From Oligoflexia bacterium (GTDB lineage Bacteria; Bdellovibrionota; Bdellovibrionia; Bdellovibrionales; Bdellovibrionaceae), in assembly GCA_016861345.1 (NCBI GenBank), contig BOLD01000009.1, forward strand, positions 1 through 64,000: a DNA stretch of 64,000 nt, written 5' to 3'. Shown here one piece after another: positions 1 to 8,937 of the stretch. Below the pieces are notes generated by a model. It was not told the origin of the DNA and searched no databases. It saw only the letters and a program-made list of their open reading frames with translations. A program made the position numbers and the translations under genes. How positions within the stretch are numbered: the stretch's first letter is position 1; every line of letters starts with the position of its first letter.

Positions 1-96
1 AGAACGGCTCATGAGTATCTCAGGGACTATAAAGTATTTTGCGAAAGCACCGAACAGGGGCAAGTACTAGTAGCTGATCTCAAAAAAGCAGCATGA
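1..96 (+). CDS. C-terminal end of an unidentified protein (partial)
   Basis: Frame 1 is open from the window edge to a TGA at 94-96 and encodes 31 residues ending in VADLKKAA. The product cannot be identified from this tail. It is read in the same direction as the SelO-like gene 125 bp downstream. It is called only because the frame is open from the edge and stops cleanly, so it could also be chance. Confidence 0.3.
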   Translation, partial: RTAHEYLRDYKVFCESTEQGQVLVADLKKAA

Positions 97-221
97 TCTT
101 GCTGACAAACTCAACCTCGGCCTACATTTGGTCTAGTTTTTTATGTCTCATTTAAGGATTTCAATAATTTTGCCGATGAATTTGACGCATGAATGTTTAA
201 CTATTTAAGGAGCGACCACGG

Positions 222-2060
222 ATGGGAGCAAAAAACATACGCACAGCACAAGAATCGACAACTTATGCGCGTTTTGATCAATTGGATGGACATCATCCCT
301 GGATGGACATCATCCCCGATGGACATATTCCATATAAAGTCCGCGAACTTCGTACTGGTGAAATCGCCTATTTTAATTTTGTTCTCGCAAAAGAGATGGG
401 GCTCATTCCCTCTACCCATCCTCAACAAATGACATCTGAGTTAAAAGAAAAAATCATTCAAACTTTCTCTCTTCAAATCATTAATGAGTACGATGAATTA
501 AATAACAGAAGAATTGATCCTTCAACCATTAAGCCGAAATCCTATATGGCTTCAAGATACTTGCAGCTTCAACACTCAAACAAACAAGGAAAAACCTCGG
601 GCGACGGCCGCGGGATTTGGAATGGCACCGTTGAATACAGAGGAAAAGTTTGGGATGTCAGCTCTAGAGGAACCGGGGTCACCCGCCTTTCTCCTGGAGC
701 TGTAGAAGCGAACCGCCCACTAAAAACTGGGGGTACAGAGTTTGGCTACGGCTGCGGGCAAGCTGAAATTGATGAACTCTATGGAGCTGCCATACTTGCA
801 GAAATCATGCACTTACAGGGAATTCACACCGAACGAGTTCTCTGCATCATTGATCTGGGAAAAGGCTATGGAATCGGAGTCCGCGCAGCGCCGAACTTAC
901 TTCGCCCCGCTCATTTATTTCTTTATCTCAAACAAAATCGGCTGAAAGATTTAAAGAACGGCTTTGAATATCTGATGCAAAGACAAATCAAGAATGGCAA
1001 GTGGCACCCCAAATCTCGGGGCACAAATCGCTATATGGAATTTTGTGAATACATTGGAAAATCTTTCGCCAATTTCACAGCCCAACTCGATATTGATTAT
1101 ATTTTTGCCTGGCTGGATTGGGATGGGGATAACGTTCTTGCGGACGCGGGCATTATTGACTACGGCAGCGTTCGACAATTTGGAATCAGACATGACCGCT
1201 ACCGCTACGACGATGTCGAACGATTCTCAACAAATCTCAATGAACAACGCCAAAAGGCTCGACTGATTGTCCAAGTTTTTGTTCAAATTGCCGACTATTT
1301 AAAAACGGGCAAAAAGAATCCAATGAAGGACTACAGCAAACATCCCATTGTTCAGCAGTTTAATGTTCAGTTTGCCCAAGCGCGAGCCCACCGACTACTC
1401 TACCGAATGGGGTTCTCAGAAACGCAGAGAAAAAATATTCTTAAAGAAAAAGACCTCTTTAACCAATTTGATAAAGAATTTTCATATTTCGAACGAGCTA
1501 AAGTCAGCGGAAACGAACAAAAAGTTCCTGATGGCGTTAACCACCCCGCACTTTTCAATGTCCGCTCTCTATTAAAGGAGCTGCCCGAATTTCTTTTCAA
1601 AAACGGATTTAACTCGGCCCTGATGCCTGAGGATATTTTCTTTAAAAAAATTCTGTCTTCATTTGCGAAGTCCCATGATGCAAGAATGGGAAGCAAGCAT
1701 AAAGGCAATATTCAAAACTTTCAGCGCCTTTATAAAATGCTTGTGATCGCCGCCTCTGGAAAGCAAAAACCAGAGCAGATCCTGCCAGGAATCATTCAGC
1801 GAGCTCAAAAACTGAATAGTGAAAATCGGATTACTGGAAATGCCCTGATCCAAATCGTCAACGAAATCATCGCTCAACTGAAAAAAGGCATGCCGATTAA
1901 GGAAGTTCAGCAGATCATTGATCAGCTGATCTTCGCTCAAAGCGGAATGCCCGAAGTCCACGTCAGCAAGTACTTTGACCAAAAGCCAAGGTTGATGACC
2001 CGTGCTGACCTTTACGGAAAAATATTAAATCTGGTGAGCGAACATAAAGAGGATATTTAA
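222..2060 (+). CDS. SelO/YdiU-like protein (putative protein adenylyltransferase pseudokinase)
   Basis: 612 residues. The middle of the protein follows the SelO pattern: GDGRGI near residue 125, a glycine-rich RGTGVTRLSPGAV stretch, then LQGIHTERVL. A GDNVLADAGIIDYG segment lies where SelO has its metal-binding N and DYG motif. SelO proteins have an inverted kinase-like fold and transfer AMP from ATP to Ser, Thr or Tyr of target proteins; that activity here is inferred from family likeness. The sequence is divergent from E. coli YdiU and carries a C-terminal extension of about 250 residues that I cannot assign. AAGGAG precedes the ATG. Near the start (283-316) lies a perfect tandem 17-bp repeat, so gain or loss of one copy would break the frame. 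Confidence 0.65.
   Translation: MGAKNIRTAQESTTYARFDQLDGHHPWMDIIPDGHIPYKVRELRTGEIAYFNFVLAKEMGLIPSTHPQQMTSELKEKIIQTFSLQIINEYDELNNRRIDPSTIKPKSYMASRYLQLQHSNKQGKTSGDGRGIWNGTVEYRGKVWDVSSRGTGVTRLSPGAVEANRPLKTGGTEFGYGCGQAEIDELYGAAILAEIMHLQGIHTERVLCIIDLGKGYGIGVRAAPNLLRPAHLFLYLKQNRLKDLKNGFEYLMQRQIKNGKWHPKSRGTNRYMEFCEYIGKSFANFTAQLDIDYIFAWLDWDGDNVLADAGIIDYGSVRQFGIRHDRYRYDDVERFSTNLNEQRQKARLIVQVFVQIADYLKTGKKNPMKDYSKHPIVQQFNVQFAQARAHRLLYRMGFSETQRKNILKEKDLFNQFDKEFSYFERAKVSGNEQKVPDGVNHPALFNVRSLLKELPEFLFKNGFNSALMPEDIFFKKILSSFAKSHDARMGSKHKGNIQNFQRLYKMLVIAASGKQKPEQILPGIIQRAQKLNSENRITGNALIQIVNEIIAQLKKGMPIKEVQQIIDQLIFAQSGMPEVHVSKYFDQKPRLMTRADLYGKILNLVSEHKEDI
283..316. repeat. Tandem 17-bp repeat inside the SelO-like gene
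   Basis: TGGATGGACATCATCCC occurs twice head to tail, followed by a partial third match (GATGGACAT). Because 17 is not a multiple of three, the two copies are read in different frames. Deleting one copy would reach a stop codon within about ten codons. It may be a slippage-prone switch or simply a recent duplication. Confidence 0.85.
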
Positions 2061-2072
2061 AGCTCTCTCAAC

Positions 2073-2708
2073 TTACAGCTCTTTGAGCTTTTCTCTGACC
2101 CACTGACGAATGATCGGATACTCTTCGTCTTCAAGGGTGTGTTCTTTGTTGAATTCGACCCAGTCAATTTGAAGGCCGATTTTACGAAGCTTTTCCACCC
2201 CGTACTTGGTGTCTTCAAGTGGTAAAACATCATCCTTTGTCCCGTGGGTCAGAAGCCAAGGCGTCTGATTTGCTCGGGGATGAATTTGTTTTTTCCATCT
2301 TGGGAAAAATTGAAAATACCCACTCACGCCCACCACACCGCCAAATCTGCGGGGATAATGAAGGGCCAAGTCTGTGCTCACCAAACAGCCTTGAGAGAAT
2401 CCAAAAAGAAAAATATTTTCTGGCTTCCAGCCTTGATTTTCAAGATCACTGAGAAGCTGAAACATCTTTTCACGAATCCGGCGAACACCATCTCGTTGAT
2501 AGGGGGGCTCGCCGTACCAACTGTAGCCATCATCAAATTTTTTGGGCGCATTGAGGAGCAGATAATTCACATCTTTGAACTGCATTTCATTATGAAAGTC
2601 TTTAAATGGCTTTAAACTATCGCCCTTACCATGAAGAACGATCATCAACTTGTCCGTTGGCTTTTCAGAGGGAATAAAATGAGATTGAAACAAGTCTGTC
2701 TTAATCAT
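2073..2708 (-). CDS. Alpha/beta hydrolase, phospholipase/carboxylesterase family
   Basis: 211 residues without a signal peptide, the usual size of a cytoplasmic Abhydrolase_2 (YpfH-type) serine esterase. An oxyanion-side LHGKGDS motif lies near residue 25. The nucleophile elbow GFSQG follows around residue 103, then an acid in HGTKDDVLP and the catalytic His in KEHTLEDEE near the end. The substrate cannot be read from sequence; family members cleave short acyl esters or lysophospholipids. The ATG overlaps the end of the S41 protease gene by 8 bp, so the two are probably co-transcribed and translationally coupled. Confidence 0.85.
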   Translation of the reverse strand: MIKTDLFQSHFIPSEKPTDKLMIVLHGKGDSLKPFKDFHNEMQFKDVNYLLLNAPKKFDDGYSWYGEPPYQRDGVRRIREKMFQLLSDLENQGWKPENIFLFGFSQGCLVSTDLALHYPRRFGGVVGVSGYFQFFPRWKKQIHPRANQTPWLLTHGTKDDVLPLEDTKYGVEKLRKIGLQIDWVEFNKEHTLEDEEYPIIRQWVREKLKEL

Positions 2709-4266
2709 AGCACTTCATCCAGGCTTGAGCTTTTTGAAGTTGAGGATCTTCACCGCTGACCTCGGCCAAGTCCATCCAAACAACTGAGTCTGTGCTGCAC
2801 TTCATCTGCTGAAGCCATGTCAATGATTGAGGGCCAGCCCACATGTCTTTTGGTCGTACGGGATTATAGAACAACTCTTCTTCACGCTGAGAATCTGTGT
2901 TGGCAAAAGCAACTTGAATGTCAGGCTCAATGCCGACAAGTTGTGGAGTCCATCCGGATGGGAAATAGTACATCCCCTCAGTTTCAAAAAGAGCAATCTT
3001 CATGTGCGGAGCCCAAATGCGTCCGTCCTGAAAAGTTCCTTTACCAAAAGTGCGTTCTCCGACCAAGGTGGCTCTGTTGTAGTCTTTGAGGGCACCGGCG
3101 ACGATTTCAGAAGCCGACGCGGAGCCAGAGTTAATCAGAACTGCCAATGGTCCCTTGTAAATGGGCTCATTTTCATTGATGTATTGATCAATGGGGTGAA
3201 GAGTCTCAACATATCTTGTTTCAAATAAGGGCTTACCTTTATCAAGAAATAATCCCAAGATACAAGCGGCCTCTTCAACCTGACCGCCAGGGTTATCACG
3301 CAGGTCTAAAAGAATTCCCCGAACTCCTTGTTCCTTGAGTGTCACAAGCTGATGCCGAGTTTGAAGACAGGTGTCTTTTGCAAATTTATGTAAGGTAATC
3401 AGTCCCAAGTACTTATCACCAGGGAGCATTCTGGCGCTCACACTTGGGGCCATGTATTCGGATTTAATCAGCTCAATGTATTTGTCTTGAACTTTGTTTC
3501 CAAGATTTCTCTCGATCAATAAGCTGAGCCGGTCCCCTGTTTTTAGCTTTAGCAGATCAGCAAATTGAGCAGGATGAAGGGTGGCCACATCAATGCCATT
3601 AATATGTTTAATGCGGTCACCTTTTCTTAAGCCCGATTTTGCTGCCGGAGAATTCTCAAAAACTTTTCTGACAACAGCGAGCTGATTTTGGCGTTTGGCT
3701 ATAAATCCCAAGTTGTTCATTCGAGAATCACTGCGGGCTACGATTTCCTCGTAAAAAGAAAGCGGAAGAATATAGGTGTGAGGATCTCTTGAGATCGAGT
3801 AGTGACCATTGATTCCCGCAGCGACAGAAGTTTGAAACTCTGGTGGCTTGATATGGTTTGCTTTTAGCTCTTCCCAGATATTGATGAACGAACGGGAGAG
3901 TCGGACTTGAGACTGATAAACCTTTTCCCACTGAGCCATATCTTGTTTTTCACTCAGTCGCTTTGCAATTTGGTCTCTGGTCATTTTCACAAGAGCGCCG
4001 GATTCGGTCAGTTTTAAGTTGTACTTCTCACTGACAACACTCATTGAGTTCACACAAGACAAAAATGACTTTTGATCCTTGTAGCAATCCTGTTCAGAAA
4101 GAAGTGAGGTCAGACTTTCTTCTTTAAGCCCACTTTCAGCCCAGTACTCATCAATACTTTTCGTCTGTCGATCCACAGATTGAACCATGCAGTTCGGAAC
4201 CAGAAGAATGACTTCAAGGCTAAGAAGAAGAAGAGCTTTATTCAATCGAGAAAGGGTTTGAATCAT
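2701..4266 (-). CDS. S41 family carboxy-terminal processing protease with PDZ domain
   Basis: 521 residues with an N-terminal hydrophobic export segment (residues 8-24), so it acts in the periplasm. A PDZ domain spans about residues 185-260 (FENSPAAKSGLRKGDRI). The protease core follows, with DLRDNPGG, then NSGSASASEI and GERTFGKGT. By alignment to Prc the Ser/Lys dyad is Ser384 and Lys409, with the family spacing of 25 residues. Such enzymes trim C-termini of envelope proteins. The gene is divergent from hldD across a 154-bp gap and overlaps the downstream esterase. Confidence 0.9.
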   Translation of the reverse strand: MIQTLSRLNKALLLLSLEVILLVPNCMVQSVDRQTKSIDEYWAESGLKEESLTSLLSEQDCYKDQKSFLSCVNSMSVVSEKYNLKLTESGALVKMTRDQIAKRLSEKQDMAQWEKVYQSQVRLSRSFINIWEELKANHIKPPEFQTSVAAGINGHYSISRDPHTYILPLSFYEEIVARSDSRMNNLGFIAKRQNQLAVVRKVFENSPAAKSGLRKGDRIKHINGIDVATLHPAQFADLLKLKTGDRLSLLIERNLGNKVQDKYIELIKSEYMAPSVSARMLPGDKYLGLITLHKFAKDTCLQTRHQLVTLKEQGVRGILLDLRDNPGGQVEEAACILGLFLDKGKPLFETRYVETLHPIDQYINENEPIYKGPLAVLINSGSASASEIVAGALKDYNRATLVGERTFGKGTFQDGRIWAPHMKIALFETEGMYYFPSGWTPQLVGIEPDIQVAFANTDSQREEELFYNPVRPKDMWAGPQSLTWLQQMKCSTDSVVWMDLAEVSGEDPQLQKAQAWMKCYD

Positions 4267-4420
4267 GGGTCAATTTATACCCTAACCCATTGATATTATG
4301 CCATATTTTTAGTTTTATATTGAAAGAGATTCAGAACTGTTCAGAAGATAGTCAGGTCTTGCCCTGGCCCCCATTTCTCATCTAAAACTGAATGAGCACT
4401 AAAATAATAAGGGATTTCGA

Positions 4421-5389
4421 ATGATTATCGTGACCGGGGCAAATGGATTTATTGGCAGCGCTTTTGTATGGGAATTAAACCAAAATGGCATTGAAGAAAT
4501 CACTTGCGTTGATACCGTCGGAATCGACACCCGCCCCGAGCCCCTGAAAAAGCGCAAATACTCTCGTTTTCTCCTGAAAGATCAGCTCTGGGATTATCTC
4601 AATAGCCCCGAGGCTCAAAAAGTTTCCTGGATCATCCACATGGGTGCAAACTCATCAACAACGGAAACGAATTGGGATCATTTACTTGAAAACAACACTG
4701 TGTACTCTCAGCGAATTTTTCAATGGTGTGCCGAGAATAAAAAAAATCTCATCTACGCCAGCAGTGCTGCGACCTATGGAGCTGGTGAACAGGGTTACGA
4801 TGACACTTTTGACTCTGAAAAATTAAAACCCCTCAATCTTTATGGCGAGTCCAAAGTTTTGATGGATCGATGGGCTGTTCAGCAAACGAAAACTCCACCC
4901 CATTGGTACGGACTTAAATTTTTTAATGTCTATGGACCAAACGAGTATCACAAAGACGCAATGGCAAGTCTTGTGTTTAAGGCCTATCAGCAAATTCTCG
5001 CCACTGGGGAATTAAAGCTCTTTAAGTCCTATCTTCCTGAATACAAAGATGGGGAGCAAATGCGAGACTTTATCTACGTCAAAGAAGTCACTAGTTGGAT
5101 GATAGAGTTGATGAAAAAAACTCCGGCCTCTGGAATTTACAATATGGGTGCCGGCAAAGCTCGAACTTGGGTTGATCTGGCGCATGCAGCCTTTTCATCT
5201 CTGAATCGACCTGACAACGTGAAGTTTATTGATATGCCAGATAACATAAAAAACCAATACCAATACTTCACTGAGTCTCGAATGGAAAAATGGTTGAAAA
5301 ATGGTATGAGCCCTTCAAAATGGTCTATCGAGGCTGGGGTTAAAGACTATATCCAAAACTATCTCTCTCAAAAGGACCCCTACCTCTAA
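4421..5389 (+). CDS. hldD: ADP-L-glycero-D-manno-heptose 6-epimerase
   Basis: 322 residues, the family length. It converts ADP-D-glycero- to ADP-L-glycero-D-manno-heptose for the lipopolysaccharide inner core. An NAD(P)-binding TGANGFIGSAF lies at residues 5-15, an ASSAATYG segment near 113, and the short-chain dehydrogenase pair Tyr141/Lys145 in LYGESKVLMD. KFFNVYGPNEYHK and QMRDFIYVKEV are typical of HldD. AAGGGAT precedes the ATG. The aromatic amino acid hydroxylase gene follows 12 bp after the stop, so they may be co-transcribed despite unrelated roles. Confidence 0.93.
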   Translation: MIIVTGANGFIGSAFVWELNQNGIEEITCVDTVGIDTRPEPLKKRKYSRFLLKDQLWDYLNSPEAQKVSWIIHMGANSSTTETNWDHLLENNTVYSQRIFQWCAENKKNLIYASSAATYGAGEQGYDDTFDSEKLKPLNLYGESKVLMDRWAVQQTKTPPHWYGLKFFNVYGPNEYHKDAMASLVFKAYQQILATGELKLFKSYLPEYKDGEQMRDFIYVKEVTSWMIELMKKTPASGIYNMGAGKARTWVDLAHAAFSSLNRPDNVKFIDMPDNIKNQYQYFTESRMEKWLKNGMSPSKWSIEAGVKDYIQNYLSQKDPYL

Positions 5390-5401
5390 AAGAGGTCCAC
5401 C

Positions 5402-7105
5402 ATGAGTCAGACATTTGATCAAATTCCAAACCACCTTCGAAAGTATGTGGTCGAACAAAATTATGAAAAATACACTTCAATTGATCAAGCCTGCTGGAGA
5501 TTTGTTCTTCGTCAACTGAAAGATTTTTTATCTAAAAATGCTCACGAGTCATATCTAGATGGATTAGAAAAAACAGGAATCAGTATCGAAAAAATTCCGC
5601 ATATCTCTGATATCTCAAAAAAGATTGAAAAATTTGGATGGCGAGCAATCCCTGTCAGTGGATTTATTCCCCCTGCTGCCTTTATGGAAATGCAGTCGCT
5701 CAGTATATTACCCATCGCCAGTGACATGCGCCAGCTGGGGCATCTGATGTACACTCCGGCTCCAGACATTGTTCACGAGGCCGCAGGTCACGCCCCAATT
5801 CTGGTTCATCCTGAATTTGCAGCCTATCTCAAGCAATATGCCCAGGTTGCCAAAAAAGCAATCATCAGCAAAGAAGACCTTGATGTGTACGAGGCCATCC
5901 GGGTTCTCAGTGACATGAAAGAAAATCCTGAATCGACAGAGGCAGAAATTGAAGCTGCCCAAAAACACCTCGAGCAGGTCACAAAAAACACGACTCATTT
6001 AAGCGAGGCCGCGGAACTTGCCCGAATGAATTGGTGGACGGCTGAGTACGGCCTGATTGGTGACGAGAAAAATCCAAAGATTTACGGAGCTGGGCTACTG
6101 AGCTCTGTTGGGGAATCTCGGTGGTGTTTGAGCGACAAGGTGAAGAAAATTCCGATGAGTTTAGATTGTCTGAAATATTCTTATGACATCACTGAGCCTC
6201 AGCCCCAACTTTTTGTGACTCCCAATTTTCAAAAATTAGGAGAAATTTTAGAAGAAATGGCAAGTGGGATGGCTTATCGCACGGGCGGAATTCAGGGACT
6301 GAAAAAGGCCCTGCAAGCTCAAAGTGTGAACACAGCTGAATTTAATACAGGTATTCAAATTTCAGGAGTGCTGACGAAATATATTTGCGATGAGAAAAAT
6401 CAAGTGGCCTATCTGCAGTTTTCTGGTCCTTCACAACTTTCTTATCAAGATCATGAACTAAAAGGTCATGACCGCCGCTACCATCAGGCGGGATATGGCA
6501 CAGCAGTTGGCCCTTGGAAAAATAAAGTCGACCTCACCGTGGGAAAAAATCTCACCCTTGAGTACACTTCTGGTGTCAAGGTTCAGGGCGATCTTGTCTC
6601 TGCTCTTTATCAAGATGAAAAACTGATTCTTCTCAGTTTTCAAAATTGCGTTGTGACCTATAAGAATCAAACTTTGTTTGATCCTGCCTGGGGCACCTAT
6701 GATCTTGCAGTTGGAGAAAAAGTTATTTCTGTTTTTGGAGGCCCCGCTGACCGGGTGGCTTATGGAGAAGTTGAAGACTTTCCAGCGAAGCGGGTTCCGA
6801 AAAGAACTTTCTCTGAGAAGGAATTACTTCAACAAAAAATATATTTAGAAATTCGCGAATTAAGAGAGAAAAAGATTTCTGGGATTGAGCTTGAAAAAAA
6901 GCTAACTGACTTACTCGATGTCCAAGGTAAGAATTTTCCCGAGGATTGGCTTTTTGTACTCGAAGCTTATGAGCTTTCGCTGAATAGAAGTGAGAATTTA
7001 AAACTTCAATATCAACTCAAATCTGATTTGATCAAGTTTGCAGAAGCACAGCCTGAAAATAAAAGTATTATCGAAGACGGCTTGCGGCTGGCGAAGGAAA
7101 TTTAA
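5402..7105 (+). CDS. Aromatic amino acid hydroxylase (phenylalanine 4-monooxygenase type) with long C-terminal extension
   Basis: 567 residues. The catalytic iron site is visible: His125 and His130 in VHEAAGHAP, and Glu215 in WWTAEYGLIG. These enzymes use tetrahydropterin and O2 to hydroxylate phenylalanine to tyrosine. The catalytic domain ends near residue 310. About 250 further residues have no counterpart in the short bacterial PhhA and show no regulatory ACT-like N-terminal domain. Tyrosine catabolism genes fahA and maiA lie near 33 kb, which fits a degradative role. AGAGG precedes the ATG. Confidence 0.85.
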   Translation: MSQTFDQIPNHLRKYVVEQNYEKYTSIDQACWRFVLRQLKDFLSKNAHESYLDGLEKTGISIEKIPHISDISKKIEKFGWRAIPVSGFIPPAAFMEMQSLSILPIASDMRQLGHLMYTPAPDIVHEAAGHAPILVHPEFAAYLKQYAQVAKKAIISKEDLDVYEAIRVLSDMKENPESTEAEIEAAQKHLEQVTKNTTHLSEAAELARMNWWTAEYGLIGDEKNPKIYGAGLLSSVGESRWCLSDKVKKIPMSLDCLKYSYDITEPQPQLFVTPNFQKLGEILEEMASGMAYRTGGIQGLKKALQAQSVNTAEFNTGIQISGVLTKYICDEKNQVAYLQFSGPSQLSYQDHELKGHDRRYHQAGYGTAVGPWKNKVDLTVGKNLTLEYTSGVKVQGDLVSALYQDEKLILLSFQNCVVTYKNQTLFDPAWGTYDLAVGEKVISVFGGPADRVAYGEVEDFPAKRVPKRTFSEKELLQQKIYLEIRELREKKISGIELEKKLTDLLDVQGKNFPEDWLFVLEAYELSLNRSENLKLQYQLKSDLIKFAEAQPENKSIIEDGLRLAKEI

Positions 7106-7259
7106 GGCCTGTCCCAAAACAGAGATACTCGCTGATGATTACACTCACCGCAAGTCAGCATAGCTCTAAAAGCTGGAGGCTTATCATAAAACCTCGCTAG
7201 AATATTCTTAAGCTACATAAATAAATTTATTTTACAAGGGATGGCAATTCATTTTTGCC

Positions 7260-7288
7260 TTGGGACAATGCTAGAAAAGAAATAGAAT
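7260..7288 (+). promoter_or_regulatory. Probable sigma-70 promoter of fumarase
   Basis: TTGGGA at 7260-7265 and TAGAAT at 7283-7288 are separated by 17 bp, 35 bp upstream of the fumarase ATG. The -10 box matches the consensus at 5 of 6 positions and the -35 box at 4 of 6. The 217-bp gap upstream (7106-7322) holds nothing else I can name. Confidence 0.5.
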
Positions 7289-7322
7289 AGCGGCTCTGCT
7301 TAATAATTAATAGGAGCTCAAA

Positions 7323-8936
7323 ATGCCATTTTCCTACCAACCTATTTTTGAAAAACAAAAAGACACAACGACATATCGCTTAATCTCAAAGGATGGTGTC
7401 GAAGTTAAAAATTTTGATGGAAAAGAATATTTATCCGTTCAGCCTGAAGCTCTTGCCCAATTGGCAGAGGTTGCTCTGGATGATGTCTCACACTTACTTC
7501 GAACCTCTCACCTTGAAAAATTAGAAAAGATTTTAAAAGACCCCGAGTCCTCGGATAATGATCGATTTGTGGCCACAGATCTTCTTCGCAATGCTGTGAT
7601 TGCAGCAGAGCGAGTTTTCCCCTCTTGTCAGGACACTGGCACTGCCATTGTGCTTGGAAAAAAGGGCGAGCGAGTGATCACAGGTGTTGACGATAAAGAG
7701 CCACTCTCTTTGGGAATCTACAATACCTATCAGAAAAAAAATCTGCGTTACTCGCAAATGGCCCCGCTTTCGATGTATGAAGAAAAAAATACGGGCGACA
7801 ACTTGCCTGCTCAAATTGATCTTTATTCGGATGTCGGCAACGAATACAGCTTTTTATTTTTAGCTAAGGGCGGCGGTAGCGCCAACAAGTCTTACCTGTA
7901 TCAAAAGACAAAAGCTCTTCTGAATCCCAAGAGCATGGAAAAATTTATTCTTGAAGCTCTAGGCTCGCTCGGAACAGCCGCCTGCCCCCCTTACCACTTG
8001 GCACTTGTGATTGGCGGAACCTCTGCCGAAGATGTTTTAAAAACCGTCAAACTCGCATCAGCGGGATATCTGGATCATCTTCCAACGGCTGGAAATGATA
8101 AAGGTCGCGCCTTCCGAGATCTTGAAATGGAAGCCCAAGTTGAAAAGTTAGCCCGCCAAACAGGAATTGGAGCACAGTTTGGTGGAAAATACTTTGTTCA
8201 CGACGTGCGCGTGATCCGCATGCCTCGTCACGGGGCTTCGTGTCCAGTGGGAATCGGCGTGAGCTGCTCTGCCGATCGTAATATCAAAGGAAAAATTACC
8301 AAAGATGGAATTTTCATTGAGCAGCTCGAAGAGCATCCAGCTCGCTTTTTGCCAACGAACATTAAAGATGGAAATCAGCCCGCTGTGAATATTGATCTGA
8401 ATCAACCCATTGAGCAAACACTGAAAACCCTGAGCGGCTTAAAAGTTTCAACCCGAGTCATGCTGAGTGGACCAATGATTGTTGCTCGCGACGTGGCTCA
8501 CGCGAAGATCGTTGATATTCTCGATAAAACTGGGGATGTTCCAGAATATTTCAAAAAATATGCAGTTTACTATGCCGGTCCAGCAAAAACTCCTCAAGGC
8601 TTTGCTTCGGGATCATTTGGTCCAACAACATCAGAACGCATGGACCCCTATGTCGGCCGATTTCAAGCAGTGAAAGGCTCTATGATTATGCTGGGTAAAG
8701 GAAATCGCTCAGCTCAGGTCACTGAAGCCTGCAAACAGTACGGTGGATTCTACCTAGGATCAATCGGTGGCCCAGCCGCTCGCCTTGGAAAAGAGTGCAT
8801 CTCGAAAGTGGAGGTCCTTGAATTTAAAGAGCTCGGCATGGAAGCCATTTGGAAAATTGAAGTTAAAGATTTCCCTGCCTTTATTATTGTTGATGACAAA
8901 GGAAATGACTTTTTTAAAACCGTAGTCAAAGTTTAG
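7323..8936 (+). CDS. Fumarate hydratase class I (iron-sulfur)
   Basis: 537 residues, the length of FumA/FumB-type enzymes. It interconverts fumarate and malate in the TCA cycle using an oxygen-labile [4Fe-4S] cluster. Cluster ligands are expected at Cys102 (PSCQDTGT), Cys221 (AACPPYH) and Cys307 or Cys315 ([17 protein letters not shown]). Both the N-terminal alpha domain and the C-terminal beta domain ([24 protein letters not shown]) are present in one chain. GGAG precedes the ATG. The UbiB-like gene starts one base after its stop. Confidence 0.93.
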   Translation: MPFSYQPIFEKQKDTTTYRLISKDGVEVKNFDGKEYLSVQPEALAQLAEVALDDVSHLLRTSHLEKLEKILKDPESSDNDRFVATDLLRNAVIAAERVFPSCQDTGTAIVLGKKGERVITGVDDKEPLSLGIYNTYQKKNLRYSQMAPLSMYEEKNTGDNLPAQIDLYSDVGNEYSFLFLAKGGGSANKSYLYQKTKALLNPKSMEKFILEALGSLGTAACPPYHLALVIGGTSAEDVLKTVKLASAGYLDHLPTAGNDKGRAFRDLEMEAQVEKLARQTGIGAQFGGKYFVHDVRVIRMPRHGASCPVGIGVSCSADRNIKGKITKDGIFIEQLEEHPARFLPTNIKDGNQPAVNIDLNQPIEQTLKTLSGLKVSTRVMLSGPMIVARDVAHAKIVDILDKTGDVPEYFKKYAVYYAGPAKTPQGFASGSFGPTTSERMDPYVGRFQAVKGSMIMLGKGNRSAQVTEACKQYGGFYLGSIGGPAARLGKECISKVEVLEFKELGMEAIWKIEVKDFPAFIIVDDKGNDFFKTVVKV

Positions 8937-8937
8937 C

